This document shows, piece by piece, positions 1-5,352 of a stretch of DNA of 5,352 nt (positions are counted from its first letter, which is position 1; every line of letters begins with the position of its first letter). The notes below the pieces were generated by a model, which was not told where the DNA came from, did no database searches, and saw nothing but the letters and a program-made list of their open reading frames with translations. The position numbers were made by a program, and so were the translations under genes. The stretch lies in assembly GCA_017997515.1 (NCBI GenBank), contig JAGOEY010000141.1, forward strand, positions 1-5,352, given 5' to 3'. Source of the DNA: Burkholderiaceae bacterium. Its GTDB lineage: Bacteria > Pseudomonadota > Gammaproteobacteria > Burkholderiales > Burkholderiaceae.

Positions 1-433
1 CGATCTCCAGCACCCGCCCCAACCGCGCACCCGGTGCCGCGCCTTCGACCGGCTGCAAAGCCTGCGCGGCCAACAACAGCTCGGCCATACGGGCCACCAC
101 GTTGGGTTTGGAGATGGTTTGCGCCAGTCCAATCGGCAGGCTGGTGTCTTCATAGGCCTGGCCGGCCAGGCCGCTGTCGACAAAACGGTGGCGCTCCACC
201 GTGCCCATGGCGGTCAGCACCTGCGGGGAGCGGATGCCCTGCACGGCGAGCCGCTGCACCATCCGCGCCCGCAAGGCGGTGGATTCGGGTGTCAGGGCAC
301 GTGGTGTTGCCATTTGTGCATGTTTTTGCACTCCAGCGCCCGTACCACCTGCGCTGACAGCTATCTTTTTAGCAACATCTGGACGTCCGGAAGAGGTGTC
401 CAGCTGCGCGGGGAATCGGGGACGTTGCGCCAC
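1..433 (-). CDS. pcm: Protein-L-isoaspartate O-methyltransferase, N-terminal part (cut by window edge)
   Basis: Pcm transfers a methyl group from S-adenosylmethionine to the carboxyl of L-isoaspartyl residues in aged cytoplasmic proteins and so starts their repair. Translating the minus strand from GTG at 433 gives 144 open codons, beginning [12 protein letters not shown]. Residues 1-50 are a low-complexity linker rich in Ala, Gly, Thr and Pro. Residues 55-86 (RARMVQRL ... RHRFVD) and 94-110 (YEDTSLPIG then QTISKP) match the conserved Pcm N-terminal fold. The last residues, RVLEI, start SAM-binding motif I (normally VLEIGTGxGYQ), so the catalytic core lies outside the window. Compared with the E. 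coli enzyme (from memory), motif I lies about 60 residues later. This long N-terminus fits betaproteobacterial Pcm. The GTG start is chosen because a GGAG box sits 7 bases upstream and it overlaps the surE stop by one base. An alternative start at Met41 (313) would drop the linker. No frame break is seen. Confidence 0.9.
   Translation of the reverse strand, partial: MAQRPRFPAQLDTSSGRPDVAKKIAVSAGGTGAGVQKHAQMATPRALTPESTALRARMVQRLAVQGIRSPQVLTAMGTVERHRFVDSGLAGQAYEDTSLPIGLAQTISKPNVVARMAELLLAAQALQPVEGAAPGARLGRVLEI
322..374. repeat. AT-rich inverted-repeat segment inside pcm, candidate dispersed-repeat remnant
   Basis: The arms CAGCGC (334-339) and GCGCTG (351-356) are exact inverted repeats with an 11-base loop. 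They are flanked by runs of T (323-327 and 366-370), which stand out in this GC-rich coding region. Read on the minus strand, the core is AAAAAGATAGCTGTCAGCGC, then a loop, then GGCGCTGGAG and AAAAA. This layout resembles a short palindromic repeat I recall from Comamonadaceae intergenic regions. That resemblance is from memory and untested. The segment is in frame in pcm and encodes part of the low-complexity linker (around [17 protein letters not shown]). Confidence 0.35.
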
Positions 434-1236
434 TAGACCACTCCGCCGTGCACAGGTGCGGGTTCTGCCGCAGCCCCCGCCAGCAAGGCCCCGGTCTGGG
501 CCCAGTAGGGGAGGCTGTCGAAATCGGTCAGGTCTGTCTTGAGCGGGGTGATCGTCACATGGCCCTGTAATGCGGCGTGGAAGTCTGTGCCATCGGCGTC
601 GTCCTTGGCCACACCCGCGCCACCGATCCAGTACATGGTGTCGCCCCGGGGGCTGGACTGGGTGATGACCCGTTCGGCCACATGGCGGCGCCCCAGCCGG
701 CAGATTCTGGCGGGCTTGAGCGCATGCAGCGGCAGGTTGGGAATATTGACGTTCAGCAGCCACGGGGCCGCGCCCACCTTTTGGTGGTGCAGCAACTGCG
801 CGACGATGTTGCGGGCAGTTTGCGCGGCAGCCTCCAGTTCACCCCAGCCTTTTTCGACCTGCGAAAACGCGATGGCCGGGACACCAAACAGGTACCCCTC
901 CATGGCGGCCCCCACCGTGCCGGAGTAGATGGTGTCGTCCCCCATGTTGGCACCGTTGTTGATGCCCGAGACGATCAGGTCGGGCCGGTAGTCGAGCAGG
1001 CCGGTCAGCGCAATGTGCATACAGTCGGCCGGTGTGCCGTTGACATAGCGGAAACCGTTGGCAGCCTGGTGGACGTACAGCGGCGAATGCAGGGTCAACG
1101 CGTTGGACTTGGCGCTGTTGTTGTGCTCGGGTGCCACCACTTCAATGTCCACACCCGGCAAGGTTTTGAGCGCGTCCGCCAGCGCAACAATGCCCGGGGC
1201 CTGGAAACCGTCGTCGTTCGAGATGAGTATCTTCAT
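433..1236 (-). CDS. surE: 5'/3'-nucleotidase SurE
   Basis: SurE is a cytoplasmic, metal-dependent phosphatase that dephosphorylates nucleoside 5'- and 3'-monophosphates (and in E. coli short polyphosphate) and is tied to stationary-phase survival. The product is 267 residues, slightly longer than the usual 250-260. It starts [11 protein letters not shown], the family N-terminus; D8 and D9 are metal ligands. S41 in [10 protein letters not shown] and N93 in [13 protein letters not shown] supply the other expected ligands. The conserved segments [11 protein letters not shown] (104-114) and [13 protein letters not shown] (237-249) are also present. The ORF stays open upstream to 1296, but the extra 20 residues are unlike the family, so ATG 1236 is preferred even though no Shine-Dalgarno box is visible before it. 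The TAG stop overlaps the pcm GTG by one base, giving the surE-pcm pair known from many proteobacteria. All active-site residues look intact. Confidence 0.96.
   Translation of the reverse strand: MKILISNDDGFQAPGIVALADALKTLPGVDIEVVAPEHNNSAKSNALTLHSPLYVHQAANGFRYVNGTPADCMHIALTGLLDYRPDLIVSGINNGANMGDDTIYSGTVGAAMEGYLFGVPAIAFSQVEKGWGELEAAAQTARNIVAQLLHHQKVGAAPWLLNVNIPNLPLHALKPARICRLGRRHVAERVITQSSPRGDTMYWIGGAGVAKDDADGTDFHAALQGHVTITPLKTDLTDFDSLPYWAQTGALLAGAAAEPAPVHGGVV
441..444 (-). promoter_or_regulatory. Ribosome binding site for pcm
   Basis: The minus strand reads GGAG at 444-441, 7 bases before the GTG start at 433, within the last codons of surE. It decides the pcm start and suggests that pcm is translated in coupling with surE. 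Confidence 0.6.
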
Positions 1237-1382
1237 GGGTATGTCGGGAGTGCAACGGATTGTAGGACGGCATTTCCCTGCGCGTGCCCGGCGCACATTC
1301 GGTGCAGGCCGTCACACCTGAGACAAGTGCCGCCCTGAACCCCACCCTATCATCCTCGCCACACTGAATATGGAGACTGATG
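1237..1382. other. Divergent intergenic region between surE and the oxidoreductase gene
   Basis: These 146 bases must hold the start signals for two divergent genes. On the minus strand TACAAT (1264-1259) is a fair -10 box 23 bases before surE, but nothing like TTGACA lies 16-18 bases upstream. On the plus strand TATCAT (1348-1353) has the same lack of a -35 partner. No clear operator palindrome was found. Promoters are therefore inferred to exist here but not placed. Confidence 0.5.
1372..1376 (+). promoter_or_regulatory. Ribosome binding site for the oxidoreductase gene
   Basis: GGAGA at 1372-1376 precedes two tandem ATG codons. It lies 3 bases from ATG 1380 and 6 bases from ATG 1383, which favours the second as the start. 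Confidence 0.6.
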
Positions 1383-2357
1383 ATGCATGCATGGCTTTGC
1401 GAGAACCCGACCGGCGTTGACGCCCTCACCTGGCAAGAGTTGCCCACCCCCCAGCCCAAAGCGGGCGAGGTGCTGATCGAGATCAAGGCGGCGAGCCTGA
1501 ATTTCCCCGACCTGCTGATCGTGCAGAACAAGTACCAGATGAAACCCGCCCTGCCCTTTGTGCCGGGCTCGGAATATGCCGGTACCGTGCAGGCCGTGGG
1601 CGAAGGGGTGACCCACCTGAAGGTAGGCCAAAACGTGGCCTGCCTGTCGGGCACGGGCGGCTTTGGCACCCACACCATCGCCCCGGCGGCACTGTGTATG
1701 CCGCTGCCAGAAGGCTTCTCGCATGTGGACGCGGCCGCCTTCATCATGATTTATGCCACCTCGTGGCACGCGCTGATGGACCGCGCACAGCTCAAGGCCG
1801 GGGAGACCGTGCTGGTGCTGGGTGCTGCGGGGGGTGTAGGCACAGCGGCCATCCAGATCGCCAAGGCGGCGGGTGCGCGGGTGATTGCAGCGGCATCCAC
1901 CGACGAAAAATGTGCGCTGTGCACCCGCCTGGGCGCCGATGCCACCATCAACTACAGCACGGGCAACCTGCGCGACAGCATCAAGGCGCTGACCGACGGC
2001 AAAGGACCAGATGTCATTTACGACCCGGTGGGTGGTGACTTCGCCGAGCCCGCGTTCCGCTCCATCGCCTGGCGCGGGCGTTACCTGGTGGTGGGTTTTG
2101 CGTCGGGCCCGATCCCGTCCCTGCCCCTGAACCTGACCCTGCTCAAGGGTGCCTCGATTGTGGGTGTGTTCTGGGGCGACTTTGCCCGCCGCGAACCCAA
2201 GGCCAACGCCGCCATGATGGCCGAGCTGGCCCAGTGGTATGCCCAAGGCAAGGTCAAACCTGTAATCGACCGCGCCATGCCCATGGCAGAGCTCAAAGCC
2301 GCCTACGCCCACATGGGTTCACGCGGCGTGATGGGCAAACTGGTGATGGTGAACTGA
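1383..2357 (+). CDS. NADPH:quinone oxidoreductase family protein (zinc-free MDR)
   Basis: This is a soluble medium-chain reductase of the quinone oxidoreductase/zeta-crystallin type (COG0604). Such enzymes use NADPH to reduce quinones or reactive enones; the exact substrate cannot be read from sequence. The 324 residues match the usual 320-330. The N-terminal GroES-like domain (about 1-125) carries LPFVPGSEYAGTV (58-70). The Rossmann domain (about 126-260) holds the full family signature from G140 to K161, including LGAAGGVGTAAIQIAK. K177 and Y191 (in NYS) sit where NADPH-preferring relatives contact the 2'-phosphate. The C-terminus GVMGKLVMVN is typical. The zinc-ligand pattern of alcohol dehydrogenases is absent, as expected for this branch. 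ATG 1383 is chosen over ATG 1380 for ribosome-site spacing; the difference is one residue. It stands alone, divergent from surE and convergent with the next gene. Confidence 0.93.
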   Translation: MHAWLCENPTGVDALTWQELPTPQPKAGEVLIEIKAASLNFPDLLIVQNKYQMKPALPFVPGSEYAGTVQAVGEGVTHLKVGQNVACLSGTGGFGTHTIAPAALCMPLPEGFSHVDAAAFIMIYATSWHALMDRAQLKAGETVLVLGAAGGVGTAAIQIAKAAGARVIAAASTDEKCALCTRLGADATINYSTGNLRDSIKALTDGKGPDVIYDPVGGDFAEPAFRSIAWRGRYLVVGFASGPIPSLPLNLTLLKGASIVGVFWGDFARREPKANAAMMAELAQWYAQGKVKPVIDRAMPMAELKAAYAHMGSRGVMGKLVMVN

Positions 2358-2461
2358 ACCTGGCACCCCTCGGGGTGCCCTGCATGCACCACGCACCCAG
2401 TGGGTATGCAGGGCAATCTGGGCTGTGAGGCGCAGCGCACGGCCACAGCAAGATTACAGGG
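2358..2461. other. Convergent 3' intergenic region with overlapping stem-loops
   Basis: The 104 bases between the facing stop codons hold several inverted repeats. GGCACCC/GGGTGCC (2362-2368 and 2373-2379, loop CTCG) is a tight GC hairpin just after the oxidoreductase stop. TGCCCTGCAT/ATGCAGGGCA (2376-2385 and 2406-2415) is a 10-bp perfect pair whose left arm overlaps the first hairpin. ACCCA/TGGGT (2395-2405) nests inside it. GCTGTG/CACAGC (2422-2427 and 2444-2449) lies near the other stop. None is followed by a T run on either strand, so these are not classical intrinsic terminators. They may still stop transcription with Rho or protect the 3' ends of messages. This role is inferred. Confidence 0.5.
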
Positions 2462-5017
2462 CTATGCGTTGACGCGTTCCAGAAAAAGCTCTGGTCGCAA
2501 TGGCCGGGAGAAGTAATAACCCTGCGCATAGGTGCAGCGCAGGTGCTTCAGCCGCTGCGCCACGGCCACGTTTTCAACACCCTCCGCCAGCACATCCAGC
2601 CCCAGGCTTTGGGCCAGCGAGATGATGCCGCGCACGATGGCGGCATTGTCCGGGTCATCGATCAGGTCATGGACAAATGACTGGTCGATCTTGATCTTGT
2701 CACACTTGAAGCGGCGCAGGTAGGCGAAGCTGGAATAACCGGTTCCGAAGTCGTCAATCGACAGCTTGACCCCCAGGGCCTTCAACTGGCGCAATGCACC
2801 CGTCACCAGTTCGCCGTCGTGCATCAGCACACTCTCCGTCAGCTCCAACTCGAGCTTGGAGGGCGGGATACCGGACTCCCCCAACGCAGTCTCCACCTGC
2901 TTCAGCACCACACCGCGCTGGAACTGGCGGGCAGACAGGTTGACGGCCACCATCAGGTCGGGGTGACCCGCATCGTGCCAGGCACGCAGTTGCTGCGTTG
3001 CAGTCTTGAGCACCCAGCCGCCCAGGCTTTCGATCAGGCCACTTTCTTCGGCCAGCGGAATAAAAATAGCGGGCGGTATCGAGCCAAGCTCGGGGTCGTC
3101 CCAGCGGCACAGGGCCTCCCCGCCAAGTATCCGGCCACTGGACAACTCCACGAGTGGCTGGTACTCCAGTCGCATCACATTCGATTCGATCGCGCGGCGC
3201 AAGGCGGACTCCATATGCAACCGGTCCAGCGCAGCTTCGTTCATGGCGGCGTTTGCGAACTGGTACGCGGCACGCCCGCTGCGTTTGGCCGCGTACAAAG
3301 CGGTGTCGGCCAGCGCAAACAGCACATCAAATGTGTCACCGTCGGCCGGGAACATGGCCACGCCAACGGACAGGGAGATGCTGATGGGCAAGCCACCAAT
3401 CACCGTGCGCTCGCCCACCACTTCCATCAGATGGCGCGCCCTGTGGGCGGCCTCCGCCGTGCCGTGCACATCCGGCACCAGCACCATGAATTCATCACCG
3501 CTGAGGCGCCCCACCACGGCATGCGGGCCGGCAGCCCGCCCCAGGCGCAACCCCACCTCGCGCAGCATCTGGTCACCTGCGGCATGGCCCAGCGAGTCAT
3601 TCAAGGTCTTGAAGTTGTCAATGTCCACCACCATCAGCGCCGCCTGCTGCCCGGCCAATTGGCCGTGGCCCAGCGCCATCGACGCCCGCAGGGCAGCTTG
3701 GGTGCGGTTGGGTAGCCCGGTCACCACGTCCTGGGTGGACAGGTAGGCAATCTTCTCTTCGGCGGCCTTGCTGGAGCTCAGGTCGGTGAGTGCCCCAACA
3801 TAGTGGGTGACCTCACCACTGGTGCGATGGCGCAGCACTGTCAGGTTCAGCCACTGGGGATACACCTCGCCATTTTTGCGGCGGCTCCAGACCTCACCGG
3901 TCCAGCGGCCATGGACTGCCAAGGTTTGCAGCATCTCGGCAGAAAAAACATTGTCGTCCGCCCCCAGCGACAGGATGCGGGTGTCCTTGCCCAAAACGTC
4001 TTCTGCGGTGTACCCCGTGATGTCGGTGAAGGCGGCATTCACCAGCATGATCTGGTTATCGGCATTGGCAATCAACATGCCATCGGTGCTCTGGTCCAGC
4101 ACCCGGCCTGCCAACTCCAGCTTGGTCGCCGCCGTGCGCTGGTCGGTCACATCACGGCGCAACACCAGCATGTGTAAGCGCTGGCCCTGGCGCCCAAACG
4201 ACGGCACCCGCACCACGTCAAACACCCGCGTGCCACCGCGGCCATCACTCACGACCTCTTCACCGTGCGACACGCGGCCTGACTGCCATGTTGCTTCTTC
4301 ATTGAGGGCACTGTGGCGCAGGCCTTCACGCGACGGGTGCCCTTGGTCTGCCAACTCAAGATTTGTGAATCCACTCGCCTCACGCTCACTCAAACCCAAG
4401 GTTGCACGGGCTGCAGGGTTAGTGAGAAGCCATCGACCATCACCGTCTTTGAGATGAACCATGTCCGGCAAATAACGGAACACGGATCGCAGCATCTTGT
4501 CCCGGGCTCGCACCAATTTGTCCGCGTCGGCACGTGCAGTGACATCCACACCAACAAACCAGCGCTCCCTTTGGTTCGCACCAGCATTCAACCCACCCAT
4601 CGAAGACCAGGATATGCGGCGCTTTTCACCCGATTTGGTGGTTAATGTCCATTCAAAATCCCGAAAGTCAGGCCCCAAGGAATGTTGCTCTGCATTCTTG
4701 CGGTCAAGGTAGGCTGCATCGGGATACAACAATTGCCAACATGCGGCGTTCCCGACCATCTCTTGGGAACTGTAGCCCGTGACCAACTCTGCTTCACGGC
4801 TCCAGAAGGTGAAAACGCCATCCTGGACCCCTACTGCATTGACCAGCACAGGCAAATGGTCAAAAACAGTCAACAGGAGTTGAGGCACAACCCCATCCGC
4901 CAACAAAGGCGCTGCCACGTCTTCTGTGTCTTGCGGAAACTCCATGAAAAAACTTTCATCGTCAGACCCACCATCTGACTGGAAAAGCTTATTGAGATTA
5001 CCGGACAAGTTGCTCAC
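2462..5017 (-). CDS. PAS-PAS-PAS-GGDEF-EAL cyclic di-GMP signalling protein
   Basis: This is a predicted cytoplasmic c-di-GMP enzyme of 851 residues (numbering from GTG 5017). Three PAS-like sensor domains lie at about 46-160, 177-291 and 302-415; the third is the most typical (NAAFTDITGYTAEDVLGK). No membrane segment is seen. The GGDEF domain (about 424-589) has the metal and substrate motif DIDNFKTLND (465-474), but its signature reads SGDEF (506-510), and the RxxD inhibitory site five residues upstream is GPHA. The EAL domain (about 599-849) looks complete: EALCRW (634-639), N693 in VNLSARQF, ELTES (725-729), DDFGTGYSS (755-763), K776 in KIKID, AEGVEN (811-816) and QGYYFSRP (832-839). Phosphodiesterase activity, hydrolysing c-di-GMP to pGpG, is thus likely; cyclase activity is uncertain. 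The start is uncertain: the frame opens at GTG 5095 (26 residues longer, no ribosome site), GTG 5017 has AGGAAA 11 bases upstream, and ATG 4945 is also possible. The bound signal is unknown. Confidence 0.93.
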   Translation of the reverse strand: MSNLSGNLNKLFQSDGGSDDESFFMEFPQDTEDVAAPLLADGVVPQLLLTVFDHLPVLVNAVGVQDGVFTFWSREAELVTGYSSQEMVGNAACWQLLYPDAAYLDRKNAEQHSLGPDFRDFEWTLTTKSGEKRRISWSSMGGLNAGANQRERWFVGVDVTARADADKLVRARDKMLRSVFRYLPDMVHLKDGDGRWLLTNPAARATLGLSEREASGFTNLELADQGHPSREGLRHSALNEEATWQSGRVSHGEEVVSDGRGGTRVFDVVRVPSFGRQGQRLHMLVLRRDVTDQRTAATKLELAGRVLDQSTDGMLIANADNQIMLVNAAFTDITGYTAEDVLGKDTRILSLGADDNVFSAEMLQTLAVHGRWTGEVWSRRKNGEVYPQWLNLTVLRHRTSGEVTHYVGALTDLSSSKAAEEKIAYLSTQDVVTGLPNRTQAALRASMALGHGQLAGQQAALMVVDIDNFKTLNDSLGHAAGDQMLREVGLRLGRAAGPHAVVGRLSGDEFMVLVPDVHGTAEAAHRARHLMEVVGERTVIGGLPISISLSVGVAMFPADGDTFDVLFALADTALYAAKRSGRAAYQFANAAMNEAALDRLHMESALRRAIESNVMRLEYQPLVELSSGRILGGEALCRWDDPELGSIPPAIFIPLAEESGLIESLGGWVLKTATQQLRAWHDAGHPDLMVAVNLSARQFQRGVVLKQVETALGESGIPPSKLELELTESVLMHDGELVTGALRQLKALGVKLSIDDFGTGYSSFAYLRRFKCDKIKIDQSFVHDLIDDPDNAAIVRGIISLAQSLGLDVLAEGVENVAVAQRLKHLRCTYAQGYYFSRPLRPELFLERVNA

Positions 5018-5028
5018 GACTGAAGGAC

Positions 5029-5034
5029 TTTCCT
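5029..5034 (-). promoter_or_regulatory. Possible ribosome binding site for the GGDEF-EAL gene
   Basis: The minus strand reads AGGAAA at 5034-5029, 11 bases before GTG 5017. The spacing is longer than ideal, but this is the best purine box among the candidate starts. GTG 5095 has none, and ATG 4945 has only a weak GAAAG. Confidence 0.35.
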
Positions 5035-5121
5035 GATCTTGTGAAATGTGCCCTGCCTGGCGCGACAGCGTTACTGCAGCGTACGGGCATGGCACGGGCT
5101 GCCAGGGTGCAGCTTACATGG

Positions 5122-5151
5122 AATAAACAAAAATTTACAAACATGCGTCAA
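5122..5151 (-). promoter_or_regulatory. Candidate sigma-70-type promoter for the GGDEF-EAL gene
   Basis: On the minus strand TTGACG (5151-5146) matches five of six bases of the -35 consensus. After an 18-base AT-rich spacer comes TTTATT (5127-5122), which matches four of six of the -10 box. The predicted transcript would start near 5115, giving a leader of about 100 bases to GTG 5017. The AT-rich patch stands out from its surroundings and lies between the tRNA terminator and the gene, where a promoter is needed. Confidence 0.4.
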
Positions 5152-5274
5152 AGAAGCAAGGACTACGGGCCTCAAGTCTGGGAGCCGAGAACCGACAGAC
5201 AGGATGTTTTATACGAATCACGCAGCCAGTCAACGACGCGCGTGCCAACCATCTCCGGCACTGCTGACACCAGC

Positions 5275-5290
5275 CCCCAATATGTTGGGG
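5275..5290. other. Second stem-loop beyond the tRNA terminator
   Basis: CCCCAA (5275-5280) and TTGGGG (5285-5290) form a 6-bp stem with a TATG loop. On the minus strand it lies after the tRNA terminator and has no T run behind it. It could be a back-up stop or an RNA-processing structure. Its function is inferred only from position. Confidence 0.35.
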
Positions 5291-5294
5291 CAAC

Positions 5295-5319
5295 AAAAAA
5301 GCGCCCGAAGGCGCTTTTT
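5295..5319 (-). terminator. Intrinsic terminator of the tRNA-His transcript
   Basis: On the minus strand AAAAAGCGCC (5319-5310), loop TTCG, GGCGCTTTTT (5305-5296) forms a perfect 10-bp stem closed by the very stable C(UUCG)G tetraloop. The T run extends to six with 5295. It begins 7 bases after the tRNA CCA end. The A and T flanks are symmetric, so the stem could also act on plus-strand transcripts, but no plus-strand gene ends here. Confidence 0.88.
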
Positions 5320-5326
5320 GATTTTT

Positions 5327-5352
5327 TGGGGTGGCTGATGGGGCTCGAACCC
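5327..5352 (-). tRNA. tRNA-His, 3' end only (cut by window edge)
   Basis: The minus strand from the right edge reads GGG TTCGAGC CCCAT CAGCCAC C CCA. This is the 3' side of the T arm, the T loop, the 3' acceptor strand, discriminator base C73 and an encoded CCA (tRNA positions 51-76). A C at position 73 is the hallmark of bacterial tRNA-His, and the acceptor strand CAGCCAC closely matches the E. coli tRNA-His end (TAGCCAC) recalled from memory. The anticodon lies outside the window, so the identity rests on these features. The terminator follows at once. The tRNA shares its strand with the GGDEF-EAL gene but is separated from it by that terminator. Confidence 0.85.

Noticed and set aside
1259..1264. 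TACAAT as the -10 box of a surE promoter
   Set aside because: A good -10 match, but none of the bases at the expected -35 position fit; too weak to call.
577..1338. A 253-codon plus-strand open frame opposite surE
   Set aside because: It is the complement of a fully conserved surE frame, and its translation shows no recognisable motif; GC-rich DNA gives such shadows.
1348..1353. TATCAT as the -10 box of an oxidoreductase promoter
   Set aside because: No -35-like sequence at 16-18 bases upstream.
1350..2312. A 320-codon minus-strand open frame opposite the oxidoreductase
   Set aside because: The plus-strand frame carries a complete family signature. The opposite product is a His/Gly/Arg-rich shadow with no ribosome site or motif.
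2362..2379. Intrinsic terminator after the oxidoreductase gene
   Set aside because: The hairpin is strong but is followed by CTGCATGC, not a T run, so it is described only as a stem-loop.
5048..5338. A 96-codon plus-strand open frame over the right-hand intergenic region
   Set aside because: It runs through the promoter region, the terminator and into the tRNA, with no motif or ribosome site.
5327..5352. Integration (att) site at the tRNA-His 3' end
   Set aside because: No second copy of the tRNA end and no integrase gene are present in the window.

Overview
The window looks like chromosomal DNA of a GC-rich betaproteobacterium, most likely of the Comamonadaceae (Rhodoferax/Polaromonas/Acidovorax-like). 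This rests on protein flavour recalled from memory, mainly the N-terminus of the quinone oxidoreductase, the long N-terminal extension of Pcm, and the surE-pcm pair. No database search was possible. I found no phage, transposon, CRISPR or toxin-antitoxin genes. Nothing looks like a wholly new system.

Layout, left to right. Positions 1-433 (minus) hold the first 144 codons of pcm, the L-isoaspartyl protein repair methyltransferase, cut by the window edge just as the SAM-binding motif begins. It is preceded by and overlaps by one base surE (433-1236, minus), a survival-associated nucleotidase. Together they form the start of the surE-pcm operon, which in many proteobacteria continues to nlpD and rpoS. 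An intergenic stretch of about 145 bp separates surE from a divergent NADPH:quinone oxidoreductase-family gene (1383-2357, plus). That gene converges on a large multidomain c-di-GMP signalling gene (2462-5017, minus, PAS-PAS-PAS-GGDEF-EAL). The 104 bp between the convergent 3' ends contain several overlapping stem-loops. Upstream of the signalling gene are a candidate promoter and two stem-loops, one of them a clear intrinsic terminator. At the right edge is the 3' end of a minus-strand tRNA-His gene that this terminator ends.

Functional picture: surE and pcm fit a stationary-phase or damage-repair role. The oxidoreductase probably handles quinones or reactive carbonyls. The GGDEF-EAL protein is predicted to turn over c-di-GMP in response to PAS-sensed signals. 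Its EAL site is complete, while its GGDEF motif reads SGDEF and has no RxxD inhibitory site. The least ordinary spot is a short AT-rich inverted-repeat segment inside the low-complexity N-terminal linker of Pcm. It resembles a dispersed repeat I recall from Comamonadaceae intergenic regions and may be an in-frame repeat insertion.
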